From Syncephalis fuscata (taxonomy: Eukaryota; Zoopagomycota; Zoopagomycetes; Zoopagales; Piptocephalidaceae), in assembly GCA_025786725.1 (NCBI GenBank), contig JAHLTZ010000009.1, positions 62,001 to 126,000 of the forward strand: 64,000 nucleotides of DNA, in the 5' to 3' direction. Positions 48,018 through 59,935 of the stretch are shown piece after piece. Positions within the stretch are counted from its first letter, which is position 1, and each line of letters opens with the position of its first letter. Below the pieces are notes generated by a model that worked only from the letters and a program-made list of their open reading frames with translations, had not been told where the DNA came from and made no database searches. The translations under genes and the position numbers were made by a program.

Positions 48018-50207
48018 ATGGCAAACAGCAGCAATGGCTTTGCTGATCAGCCCACGAATACAGCATTACGATCAAATGATCATGTTAATGAGCATAATAA
48101 TATGAAGGAACAAGAAGATTTTATTGCTTTTGCGCCTTCCGACGAGGAGATCAATGTAACAAATACACAAGGTATAACACAGCAGGAGAGTAGAAAAGAG
48201 CAAATAGAGGAGAAAAGCCCAGAGAATCGAGGTAAACACTACCGCGATAGAGATCGGGAACAGGACGAAAGTGACGACGATGACTATCGCAATAGAGCTA
48301 AGAGCAGTAAAAGCCAAACGAAACACGGTAAAAAACGAGCTAGATCGCCTTCGGAAAGCGACTCGCCTTCCAACCAGCGGAGTAAGACATGGAGGGATGA
48401 GGCTGCAATGGATATTTGGCGGGAGAAGGAAGCGCCATGGGCAATTGAGCAGCAGTATTTGGGAGAACCAGCGGAAAGGTAAACAACAAAGCAACACTTG
48501 ATTAAATCAAAGACGACTAATATGTGATGTTAGATTACATCAGGAAATAGTAGACTTTATAAGTTATATATCACCTAGTCCTGAAGAACATGAAATGAGG
48601 TTATTAGTGGTGAAGCAAATTGAACAAGTAGTTGAGCATTTGTGGCATGATGCAAAATTATACATTTTTGGCAGTTACGAAACGCAAATTTACTTGCCTA
48701 CAAGGTACATTAGTAACGATAAGCTATAAGCTATTTATCTAACTGTTGACCTAAAATATCAGTGACATTGATGTTGTAATTACTGCTCCACATCTTACCG
48801 CGCTTGATAAACATCGGCTGGTTGATGAACTCTATTACCTATCGAACACATTAAAAAGAAAAGGAATAGCAGCGGAAACACGCGTAGTTGCTAGAGCCAA
48901 GGTCTGTGCTAAACATGAGTAATCAAGCATGCATTAATTTAATTGTTATATGTTAGGTTCCAATTATTAAAATGGTTGAAGCAGCTACTGGATACCATCT
49001 AGATATTTCTTTGAATATCACAAACGGTATCAGTAGTGCGCGTACGGTAAAACGATTTATTGAACAAATGCCTGCTCTTCGCCCAATTATGTTATTGGTC
49101 AAGCAGTTTTTGACGCAACGTTCAATGAACGAGGTGTTTAGCGGCGGTCTAGGCTCGTATTCTTTAATGATTATGACTGTGAGCTTTTTACAGGTAGATT
49201 AGCTGGCTATTGCTTTAAACATCTATCTAATAGTTTATAGATGCATCCGTTGGTACAAACGAAGCAAATACAAGCAGAGGAGAATTTGGGTACTTTATTT
49301 ATGGAGTTTCTTGAGCTGTATGGTCGAAACTTTGCCTACGAAAATGTCGGAATTCGAATAACTAAAAATGGCTCATATTATAGAAAGGTAAGCGAAACTG
49401 CATTATATTTATAAACATAATAACAACAATATTATTGATTTGTAATAGAGAGATATGGGACGATTACAGCCAAATGTAGCGTCAGCGCCATCATTGGAGG
49501 ATCCAAATGATTCGAGCAACGACGTTGGTGTTGGAAGCTTCAACATGCATCGTGTTCGACAAGCATTTAATGGAGCGTTTGAAAAAATGAAAATGGCACT
49601 CGTTCAGTCTATAAGAGATCCACGTGCTAGTCAGCATCCTACGCTGCTATCTCACATCATTAACATACAGGATAGAGCACGCAACCATCGATTGCAAGTA
49701 GCTGAGGTATATTTAAATGGCGAAATGCACAGAACGCTCAATCTAAACCAAGGATTTACAGCTGACAGCGCAGATAATCGTAAAACAAATGCAATGCCAA
49801 TTACATCCCGTGCTGCTCAAAAGGCTCCACAGATATCTTATGTCGATGAAAGCGACGAAGACTTTGAGCAAATGGCTAAGCGAATGACGGAAGATCAAGG
49901 ATTTTCTGATGATTTTGATGATTTTGTTGGTGGTTCAGACGAACACGAGCTGACATTAAGTGCGACACACGATAATTCCTCACGGGAGCTAGACAGTGTT
50001 GTTCAGAAGTTTTCAGTTCGTATTCCTTCTGCAACATCAGGATCGACAAACGGTCATGACTCCAACTCGGAGCATGAACTATCCGCCGATGAAGTGGCAT
50101 TGGAAACGACATTTTCTAAGGCAAATAACCAAAAGCAACGGCGTCAAACGAACAAACGACAAAAACAGTACAAGAACGTTTTTAGAAAACAGCGGAAAGC
50201 TCGCTAG
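48018..50207 (+). CDS. TRF4: Trf4/5-type non-canonical poly(A) polymerase (TRAMP complex)
   Basis: Six exons: 48018-48478, 48534-48704, 48763-48901, 48957-49193, 49241-49387 and 49449-50207. They total 1914 nt, 637 residues, with clean frames. The charged N-terminus has RDRDREQDESDDDD and a KKRARSPSES stretch. The nucleotidyltransferase core has the GS motif (F199-G200-S201), the metal-binding D212 and D214 (SDIDVVI) and the third Asp D273 (YHLDISLN). The PAP-associated region follows (LVKQFLTQRSMNEVFSGG, GSYSLMIMTVSFLQ), and a basic C-terminal tail ends in KQRKAR. Trf4/5 proteins oligoadenylate aberrant nuclear RNAs for exosome decay. It begins only about 70 bp after the preceding stop, so the promoter must be very compact or overlap the neighbour. 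Confidence 0.93.
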
Positions 50208-50911
50208 TAGTTTGGAATTGTATAAAAATAACTTAGTTGCTTATTAAAATTGATTAACGTAAGCTATTTTCTTACATAATTTGAATTTAACAATACATTA
50301 CAATAAAACATTGGTTTACATTATGTTTTTGCTTTTATTAGTATGTAAATATGGCACACATTAAAATTAATTTATAAAAATCTTATTAGGTTAAAATAAA
50401 TGGTTTATGACTATCATATTAGTAAATAGATTTAAACGCATACTATCAACAATGTATTTACAAATAATAGAGCCTTTTAATAGAAAAAATAATGCCACAA
50501 TATTAAATAAAGAATATTTGATTGTTAATGTGCTATAGCACTTTCCACTTAGTACATATTGTATTGCAAAGAGGATGAAAAGAATTTAGCATGATTATTT
50601 TGAATAAATTTGCTATGTTCCAAAAGCTAATATTTATTCGTTGATCTATTATTAAATATTTGTGTAATGTTCTATTGGATATTATCTGAGATGCAGTGTA
50701 ATGATAAGACAATTAACTAAATAATAAATTGTATTTTCTAGAATTTCTAGACAATTTATTTCGCTTTAATTAATAAACCATAACTACAACAGATGCAATA
50801 TATTTATAACGCAGCATGTACTATTGTTACAATCAGCGTGTCTTGAATCAAAATTTGCTAATATTTTTAACAAATATAGCATTAATTTATTAGCTCAAAT
50901 GGTAAAGTCAT
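50208..50911. other. Convergent intergenic region
   Basis: The Trf4 and D-amino-acid-oxidase genes end towards each other here. AT-rich, no gene, RNA or family repeat seen. Confidence 0.5.
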
Positions 50912-52399
50912 TTACAATTTTGCAACTGAACGGCTATAACTATTTGCAGTTAAATTGATCTCCAACAATTCGTGCACTTTTTTGGCACTGCCCCAGCTAC
51001 TTTGATATCCTAATAACAACAGTAAATTTTAGCTTGTGTTTTGCTATATTAGACACACAAACCTTGACCGCCATGACCGTAGTTATGAAGTAACAGGATT
51101 GATCGACCATTGATTTCTGCATTCAGTTGGTTAGTGTTTTAATAGTATTATTCTTAGTTGGTATACCTTTCTTTTCGGCTTCAATGCGTATTCCTCCTAC
51201 ACGTGTTGTACGCATCCCAACCGCATGTTTAACAACATCAAGCTTGCCTGTCTTGGGATCAACTAAATCGGGAAGACGAGAAACTGCATGCTCCATAATT
51301 TTACTGGCTATCTTCGGATCTGGATTTGGATCGCTAAATGATCAGATATCAGGCAGTATTAGCATTAATGGCACAAGTGCGATTTAATATTTACCAGTTG
51401 TAAGATTGATAAGTGCCACCTAGCACGACGATACCATCATTACGTGGAATCACATAGTTAAAAATATCAGCTGTAAAAGTAACAATAAATACAGTGTATT
51501 TTAGTTACAGCAATATACTAGACTTGCCTCCGACCAACGTAATTGCTTTGCGAAAGCCTGGACGTCGTACTAGTACAGTCTGTCCACGTGTGGGATAACA
51601 ATTGGGATCTTGAACTCCACCGAGAGTATGTGCACCATTGCCCGAGCAATTGATCACAACTCGGGGCGTTGAGTAGTTTGTAGTTGGAACGACACGTAGT
51701 ATGTCGCTCCAATTGGCAAGACGAGCACGATAGAGCGTACCACCGCGCTGTTCTATCTGACGCTGAAGCCAACCAAATAAATGGGTGTATTTATTGTTAC
51801 TAACACGTGCCACATTATTAATGAAGAAATGGCCATCGTAGTAGAAAATACCGAAAATCCACTTACTAGTTTGGTAGGCATAGCCAATCTGATACTGCGG
51901 AAGCAACTCATGCTTTTCCAACACGCGGAACTACCATGTATAGTTGCGATTAGCTATCTCACTAGCCGATAAGCTACACTTTGGCTTACGAACATTCTTA
52001 ACTATCGTTCGGAACCACGGGATAGCCCCCTGTTGCGATATGTCCGAGTAGTTGTCCTCGTTATCGACAAACATAATACCGGCGTCACGGCCGACTTCCG
52101 CTTCGAGCTGTGTCAACTTTTCCAACGTGTACGTATCCATTTCTAGATATCAACGCGGTGAGGTGAAACCAGCATGTCACCATGCTAAACTTACCTCGCT
52201 GCAGCAAGTCTTCGGAATGTGCCATGGTGCGCCAGTGCGCGCCGGCCCATGGCGACGTGTAATCGGGATGATATTCCCCAGGCAAATGCTCGCCCACCAA
52301 GCTAACTCGATATCCTTGTTCGAGCAAAAATAATGCGGTTGTTAGGCCGATCACACCCGCGCCAATAATCAACACTTCTGGCTGTTTAGGCATTGCCAT
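50912..52399 (-). CDS. D-amino-acid oxidase with peroxisomal C-terminal signal
   Basis: Eight exons: 52399-52195, 52142-51994, 51930-51867, 51799-51528, 51470-51395, 51333-51167, 51116-51063 and 51009-50912. The FAD-binding start is VLIIGAGVIGLTTALF, followed by DYTSPWAGAHWR, RVVINCSGNGAHTLGG, YVIPRNDGIVVLGGTY, GMRTTRVGGIRIE and NYGHGGQGYQSSWGSA, the order typical of D-amino-acid and D-aspartate oxidases. It oxidises D-amino acids to 2-oxo acids, ammonia and hydrogen peroxide. The protein ends Ala-Lys-Leu, a PTS1-type tripeptide, so the location is peroxisomal. An apparent in-frame TAG near 51931 is the end of an intron (51993-51931). Intron 51527-51471 has a GC-AG donor. Phases at the junction 51867/51799 differ by one, consistent with a missing base. 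Confidence 0.9.
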
Positions 52400-52891
52400 G
52401 CTATTGCGATAAAGTAACTATAAAAACCAATCAAGGTAACAATGTTATACTGGAGTCAGTGACAAGTCGTAATACCCGTTGTGGCAATTGCACGGCATTA
52501 TCCACGTTTCTCAAGTGCTCATTTATGTCGTCCAATCAAAATGTAGTAAAAATATCAGGTTCTGCCTAAACTGTTTATCACATGGTGGCACCAATAAGAT
52601 ACTGCTTCAAGCAAAGACTCTGTTTGAATAAATAAAAGACAAAGCTGCTCCATTTTGCATTGTTCCTTCTTGCTTGTTCGCATACACAATAACGCAGCCC
52701 AACAGCTTTGGTGATTTTATGCTTGCTAGCTTCAGCTTTGAATTGTTCTTAGATACGTTTACTATAAATATAGAGACCATTTGAAAGTTAAATCGACACA
52801 TTAGTAAAACTTTTATATTTTGCATTACTAGGCCTAAATATAGCAACCCATCAGGGATTCATTGATTAAATACCTTTATTGTCTATTCAAA
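52400..52891. other. Divergent promoter of the oxidase and a small secreted protein
   Basis: About 490 bp separating two outward-facing genes. No other feature seen. Confidence 0.5.
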
Positions 52892-53283
52892 ATGCTTCGC
52901 TATATTGCATTTCTTACTTTGATATTGGTATTAAGTATTATTGGTCAGGGATTAAAAGCAGATGCGGCGGCTATTTTGAATGAAGCAAGCGGTAATTTGG
53001 CAACCAAATGTTTACGTAATTTGCTAATTTTAATTATATTTTAGATGGTGGCGATATTAAAGAATATACATATGATACTAAAGTAGATCAAGTCTCCTCT
53101 GTTAATAAACAAGACGATGCACTTGAAGCCACGGCCTCAGATACAAAAAAGCGATCTCGGCCATGCATATCATGTTTCTGGCTTCCTACATGTGACAAAA
53201 TACCGTGTACCAATGGTACTTGTCGCGAAACACCGCAGACTTGCTATAAATGTGGTACAGCTATCTGTTTTCCGGATAATTGA
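52892..53283 (+). CDS. Small secreted cysteine-rich protein
   Basis: Two exons, 52892-52991 and 53045-53283, around a GTAATT...TTTTAG intron, give 112 residues. The N-terminus is a clear signal peptide (IAFLTLILVLSIIGQGLKADA). A polar, acidic middle region ends at a dibasic/RSR stretch (TKKRSR) that could be a processing site. The C-terminal 41 residues hold eight cysteines with gaps 2, 5, 4, 4, 6, 2 and 4 (CISC, WLPTC, TNGTC, YKCG). I do not recognise the family. Size, signal and cysteine knot-like spacing fit a secreted effector-like or structural peptide of fungi (inference). The call rests on one consistent splice and an intact frame. Confidence 0.75.
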
Positions 53284-53830
53284 AAAGTATAGTTATATTC
53301 GAATATAACAATTAGCATTCGCTACGTGATGTCGTTGCATTCCATTCTATCTTATAGCATTGTTATCCAATAAACCAATTACTGCGCTATACGGAAAGTA
53401 ATTCATAATGTGGCTATAGTAGAAATTTACATAAAAATGCAAAGTAATGCACTGAGAAGAGATCTAAATTATTACATTTTATTTAGCCACAAAAAGCTAT
53501 CAGTTTCAATTTTATCATGTTAAATCAACCAACCAACCAACCAGCCAATTAGCCATTAAAAATAATTAAATCGTTAAAGCAGATATTCATCGAATAATAC
53601 AATGGTTGTAATAAGATATGGCTAGGACTAAAAATAATATAATTGGTGTTGACTAAATAAAAAATATTTTATTTGTCCCTCGTTGATTACTAAGAAAATG
53701 TTCTAAAAATAAAAGTGGACTGCTTAGCGCAAAATAACACCCATTGTCATAAAAAACAAACAGAATAAATAGGGTGTATTATTATATTCCTGGTCTAACA
53801 TTATTATCCACTTGTCTTTAATTTTTAGCC
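53284..53830. other. Intergenic upstream of the aldo/keto reductase
   Basis: AT-rich. A short CCAACCAACCAACCAGCCA tract lies near 53528-53546. No gene seen. Confidence 0.5.
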
Positions 53831-54943
53831 ATGCATCAGCAAAGTCCCAATGCTCTGCGTCAATTTGGCCGCAATGGACCAATGCTTTCCGCCGTTGGTC
53901 TCGGGTGTATGACCATGTCACCAAGTGTTGAAAATTACAAAAAGGACGCGGCTGTCAACCTTCAAGATCTGCCTGTGGATCTAAACGACAAGAACACCGC
54001 TTCTGGACTAGCTACACTTTCTCATGCTAAAGAAATAAATTGTGCGCTCTGGGATACGGCGGTAAATATTGACGTTTGCGGCTGCAATATATTAAATTAA
54101 GCAATGATGACGATAGGACGCATTTGGTCGTGGCCATAACGAGAAACTAGTTGCTCATGCACTTAAGAAAGGCCGAGACAAAGTGTTTATTTGTACAAAA
54201 TTCGGCTATAAATACACTGACAACAATAGCGTTAGTGTTTGTGGTGAGCCTGCCTATATTCGTCAATGCTGTGAAGAGAGTTTGAAACGGTTAGATGTCG
54301 ACTATATTGATATGTACTATCAGCACCGCATTGACCCCAATGTTCCGATTGAAACTTCAGTTGCTGCCATGGCTGAACTTGTTCATGAAGGCAAAGTTAA
54401 GCATATCGGGCTAGTGGAGTGCTCAGCCGAAACACTACGCCGTGCTTATAAAATCCATCCGATTACCGCCATTCAAGTTGAATATAGCCCCTTCGTACGT
54501 GATATTGAGAAAAATGGCGTTTTGGACGCATGCAAAGAGCTGGGGGTTGCGATTGTAGCCTATTCGCCACTGGGCCGTGGATTTCTGACTGGTGAGATGT
54601 GTACCGCCGAGCAATTGCCAGCGGGTGACAAACGTCATCTGCATCCTCGTTTCTACAACGAAGTTTTTACTATTAATTTGGCCGCAATCGAGGCTTGTCA
54701 GCGCATGGCTACAAGTAAGAATTGCTCGGCAGGCCAGCTTTGCCTTGCATGGGTATTGAAACAATGGAAAATATATTCATTGTTGCTGGAGCAAAAAACA
54801 TCAAGTATCTTGAGGGAAATGTGCAAGCCGAACGTGTTATACTATCGGATGACGATGAAAAACTGTTGCGTGAACAAGTTGGTGAGGTTGACACCATTGT
54901 TGCCGATTACAGTGCTAAACGCTTGGATTTTATTAACGCCTAA
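53831..54943 (+). CDS. Aldo/keto reductase (YakC-like) with Phe at the catalytic Tyr position
   Basis: Two exons, 53831-54061 and 54117-54943. One base is missing near 54762 (CAATGGAAAAT); with it the length is 352 residues plus stop. The family start is ALRQFGRNGPMLSAVGLGCM. Tetrad positions are Asp75 (WDTAD), residue 80, Lys105 (FICTKFG) and His147 (MYYQHRID). Also present are ITAIQVEYSPFVRD, IVAYSPLGRGFLTG and FIVAGAKNIKYLEGNV, which line the NADPH site in this family. Residue 80 is Phe (TTT) in DAFGRGHNE where relatives have DxYG, so the proton-donating Tyr hydroxyl is missing. The change lies in unambiguous sequence just after the intron. The enzyme may be impaired or repurposed. Likely cytosolic, substrate unknown. 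Confidence 0.9.
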
Positions 54944-55724
54944 ACAGAATAAAATTTACAATATTATATACTGAATTCTGTCTACTCAGGCTTAAACAGT
55001 GTTAATTTCCGCGATAAACAATACGGAATACAAAAAAATAGTTTATGATTTTATTATCATTTGTAGTCCATTTTGAACAATAATAATAAACATTTTTGTT
55101 ATCTTATCTTATTACTATTTAATTACAATAGTTATAATAAAATAATTTAAGTATCTAATACCATAGTAATAGGATAGTGTAATGAATCTACTGCCATTAC
55201 AAACATTTATTGATATGATTCGTTGCAGCTATTTTCTTGTTAGCAATGCAATAGTACCATTGATAAAAACGAAATAGCCAACGATATAAGCCGTGTTTCG
55301 ACGTATGAAATATCATGCAATGCAATCGCCAAATAACCCTGTTTAACGTCAAGTATGTAGTTAAATATGCTATAGTAGCCATTAACACTTTAGTTTTTTT
55401 TGGCTTATCACTTATTTTATATGTAATTAATAATTTAGCCACTTACTGCACAGTTGCATAATAATATAAAAATATGGTTACTAGTGCCGAGATACTTTCT
55501 AAAGTGTTTAATTCTAATTTAAATTATTACTGCATAAAATGTACATTGCAATTCGTTATACTCAAGTATTATTTTTATGAGTTTTAGTAAATTTTATTGT
55601 TAAAGTAGCAATTATAAATATAGAAAGTGCGTAAAATTATAAGTTAAAAATTGGATATTCCTTGCATAATTTTCAAAAGCAAGATGACATTAATTTGGTA
55701 AAGCTGTAGCTTTACTGTTTGAGC

Positions 55725-58700
55725 TAAAAATACAATATGAATATTAATGTGCTAATGGCTGCAGCTAAATACGCTACTTTAATTTAGTCAGCTTGTTATG
55801 ATAATTGCTGAATTGTACATTGTTATGTTAAACACATAAAACAACATGAAATTAAAAAGAAAGCGCTTCATGTTAAGATCAATCATCAATAGGCCACATG
55901 TGCTATTGGAATAAAAACGTTTTTGTTTACTATTTTAGTCAGGATAGCTCGCTATTTGCTATAAAAAAATACACGTGAAATGTAAATCGTCAGTATCTTT
56001 ATAAATATCTATCTATTATAAATTCAGGAATGGTATTGCCGCATAGAAAGAATATTTTTATACTTTTTTTTACTAAAGAGTGGTTTATTTTGTTTTAAAT
56101 TGGCAAATAAACTTGATAAAGGAAACTTCGATATTTATTGGTCTTGCTTTATCCTAGTTTGTATTATAACCACGATGTATATTGGCAGTGATGAATCTGT
56201 TCAGTCTAGCAAAATATTATTTTTCTTTCATTTAAAATACTAGACATACATTTTACAATGCAGTATCACTTTGCTACACTGTCTTTGCCTTGTTTATTAT
56301 GGGCTACTGCACTGATTGCCTTGATTTTACGCTGTAGTGCAGCTCCAGACAATTCTAGACATCCATCAGCACTATCTGCTACATTTCAATACAATGCCAA
56401 CGTACCTGATGCTGATGCATCGTCGGTTCAAAATGAGCAGAGTAACGCGCATATCAATAGACGTTCTAATTATAAGCAGCCATCGATATCACCAGAAGGC
56501 AATATACTTTATGATATTGGAAATGGGCTTATTATGCAAAATACAAAATCAAAGATTTTTTTCGATGTCATGATGCCGCATCTGACGACTGGTGCCAATG
56601 CTATGCACGATAAGGTATAGTGGGCAAAGGTATTAATATAGGAATTATTGATAGCGGGGTTGATTATACACACCCGGCACTTGGTGGCGGATTTGGTCCA
56701 GGCTATAAAGTGCGTTATGGTTATGATTTTGTTGGTGATGCTTATGATGGAACAAACGATCTTAATCCCAGTGGAGATCCAATGGACTGTGTAGGTCATG
56801 GTACCATGGTGGCCGGCATTATCGGAACGCAAATAGGCAACTATCATGGTGTTGCGCCAGGCGCTACTCTTGGTGCTTATAAAATAAGCGGATGCAAAGG
56901 TGCTCATGCTGCTCATGCAATAGAGCCAGCACTAAAAAAAGCGAAAAAAGATGGAATGCATATTGTCAATACGTTTTTGACAGTTAATTTAAAGTCGGGG
57001 GATTGGCGCTAGCCCAAATGGTTCAAAAGTATGCCGACGACATGATTATAATTTCTAGTGTTTCTGGTGTATCTAAAGGCCAGCCAGGAATATGGAATTC
57101 AGACGCACCTGGTATTGCTCCATCAGTAATATCTGTCGGTGCAATGGAGGCGCCTTACAAAGCTGTTTACGCATTCCGTATTTTCAATCCAAGTATAACT
57201 GCCAATATTATCCGATATGCAAATCTATGTGCAAATAAGCAGTCAATACTAGGTGAATATCCACTTTCTATCATTCCATCAGTCCCAAACACAGACCCGT
57301 GCAAGGTACCTCAAAATGCAAACGGCAAAATGGTCTTAGTCATGTCAAATCAGTGCGATATTCAACAGCTAGCCGCAGAAGCAAAAACACAATCTGCCGC
57401 TGGATTAATCGTTAGTAAGATAGCATCAATAGCTGAATGTTCACTACCAATCATTTTTGTGGCTACAGCATCTATTCAGTTGATATTAAGTTTATATATT
57501 CAAACCAAAGGCGTACTTTCTACTGCATTTTATATGAGAACAATAGCGGTTCCAGATCCAACCCAAATGACAGGTGCCAGCTATTTGAATTGGGGACCAT
57601 CATTATTACTTGGGCTAAGCCCAGAACTACTAGCGCCCGGCTATGAAATGGCCACAACCACCAATGATAAAACTGAAAGATATAAGTTTATGAAAGGGAC
57701 ATCGCTTGCTACACCTTATATGGCTGGCTTGGCCGCACTCTACCTTGATAACTGCTTTAGAAGCAATATTCATCCACCGAACTCCATCGAACTTCGTTCA
57801 ATTTTTCAAAATACAGCCACACCTTATATGATACCGAACAGCAAATTAGCTGGCTCAGTGGCCCATCAAGGTGCAGGTATGGCCAATATTCAGCGCGCTG
57901 TATCAAGAAAAATTAGCGCTTCACCATCTTCAATCGAACTTGGTGATAGAAAGGAGACAGGGGATGGCTCGCGCCAAAAGTCAGGAGCCATAACAATCAC
58001 GAATTTATTCACTGAAGAAAGAGAGTTTTACATTACTCATCTTCCGTCTAAATCTATGCACGGATTCAGCGTTAGAAGTGCTTTACAGGATGTCCCAATT
58101 ACTATAGACATATACGCTGAAGTTAAAATTACTCCAAACAGAATTAAAATGAAGCCAGGAAACACTGCAGTAATTAATATCGAATTTAGCATACCAGAAT
58201 CACTTGCTTATAAAGATCATTGGGTCTACTCTGGCTACATCATCACTGATACAAACCCACCAAATGGCGTTAGACCATCAGATCAGGCTATCCATGTTCC
58301 ATATCTTGGTCTAAATGGCGATATCAGCAACATTATAAACTGGCTTAGCACATAAACACACCCTTACAATAAAGCACGCAATATGCAACATTTACAAATA
58401 ATTACCACTGCAAAGCTATGGATAAAATGCTTTAAATTTATAAATTAGTTCATAATGAGTATTTAACATATTCCAAAGCATAGATATGTTTCTATACATC
58501 CAGATATGGCATTGAAATGAAACTCAAGTTAATCCAGCTAGCTTACAATTAAGTACTTGATATCAAATTTGAACTACATTGCAAATGATATCCATAGAAC
58601 ATTACACAAGTATTTAATAATAGATCACGAATAAATATTAGCTTTTAGAACATAGCAAATTTGTTCAAATAATCATGCTAAATTCTTTCCATTCTTTTTG

Positions 58701-59041
58701 CAATAAAATATGTAGTAGATGGAAAGTAGTATAGCATATTGGCAGTTAAATCATTGGCGGTCTTAGCACATCATCTAGTCACCTGAATCGTATTACAATT
58801 AATCAAATTTGATACAACTATAATCATGCTATCTAATTTAACAATAAAACAAGTGTCATTTATATTAATATAAAAGGATTCATTAGCCATTTGGCGTGAT
58901 TTGTAATTAAAATGACTATTTTTAACAACACTCAATCTATTGAACATGATGATAGATGGTGAATGACATCAATTATTAAATACTTTATCATTGTAGATTT
59001 ATTATCCAATATACATGTATTCTTTATCTTACACGTCATTT
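55725..59041 (+). repeat. Segmental duplication, copy B (partner 11932-15246)
   Basis: Same gene order and orientation as copy A, with near identity across coding and flanking DNA. The left junction is in unrelated sequence; the right junction is inside the dispersed repeat, after CTTACACGTCATT. Confidence 0.9.
56258..58355 (+). CDS. Secreted subtilisin-like (S8) protease, copy B, with two frame breaks
   Basis: Intronless twin of the gene at 12467. Signal peptide, catalytic Asp (GIIDSGVDYTHP), His (GHGTMVAGI) and Ser (GTSLATPYM) are all encoded. The frame is lost near 56616, where copy A has an extra A (GATAAGGATATAG), and near 56994, where copy A has AAAGATCGGG. From 57003 to the stop it is open and carries the base that copy A lacks near 57687. 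With two bases added the length is 699 residues, equal to copy A. The breaks are therefore complementary: each copy is intact where the other is broken. Substitutions include Asp-to-Gly after THPAL and Asp-to-Val in IADPDPT, none at catalytic residues. Confidence 0.87.
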
Positions 59042-59270
59042 ATCATATACTAAAAACATTATATATATTACAAGCTTCAATGTACTTTATTTATTCCATT
59101 CATCGAGTTATATACGTATAATTTTAACCTTACTATTTATACTTTTATCACTATATATTTATTATAATCTATATCATTCCGTCGTTTGCCAATTACACGC
59201 TATTATTCATGTAACTTATTTTTATCTATTTGTTTTATTAATTATGTTTTACTCTTTATATTTCAATGTG
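58885..59270. repeat. Arm copy of the dispersed repeat downstream of subtilase B
   Basis: Shares TGACTATTTTTAACAACAC, AATCTATTGAACATGATGAT and, further on, TTATTCCATTCATCGAGTTA with the arm at 15090-15420 and with bases 380-680. The first 150 bp belong to the duplicated segment; beyond 59041 it is diverged from copy A but still family-like. Confidence 0.65.
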
Positions 59271-59935
59271 GTTCACTAAAATATATAAATAAATACTATG
59301 CCTGTATCACCAATACTATACACACTCTTTTGACTATTTATTTAGATTTGCATTACTTATTTTAATAAATGTGTAAAATGGTTTTTTGTTTCCATAGCTC
59401 AAAGTTACATTTCTAATACAATGGAGGAACATGTGGTCAGTATTGCTCGATTTATATTCAATATTAGCTAAACTGGCTTATAACACGTCAGATTAAAAAC
59501 TATGAGTATTGCTAGCATGTTCACACTTTAGTTAATACATGTATATTATTTAATAAATGATTATGGAGTGTATAAGTATGTGTAGTGGATAGATGTTATC
59601 AAGTGTAAAGAAAGAGAAAGGGAAATGTGATGACGTAGATTGTATGTTGTATTGTTTGAGTGAATTAAAAAAGTGATGTCATTTGACACTAAAACTACTC
59701 ATTATCATAGAACAATTAAAAGCGAATAAATGCATTAAAAAATAAATTCATTTAATCTCTAAAAACTACTTATTAATACAAAACATGCTAAAGCAAAAAA
59801 ATTAAACAATAAAAATTAAACGTTTTGTTTTATAGCTCTGCTGCCATTAGGCTAATATTTAATAAACATTTGCTAAAATGTAAAAGCGCCGAGATAATAA
59901 ACATAATTTATGGTTATACTTTATTTGATGCTTGT

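Noticed and set aside
51928-51933. In-frame TAG in the D-amino-acid oxidase, at first read as a nonsense mutation
   Set aside because: It is the acceptor of an intron (51931-51993). Removing it gives continuous family alignment through VKN-FRVLEKHEL.
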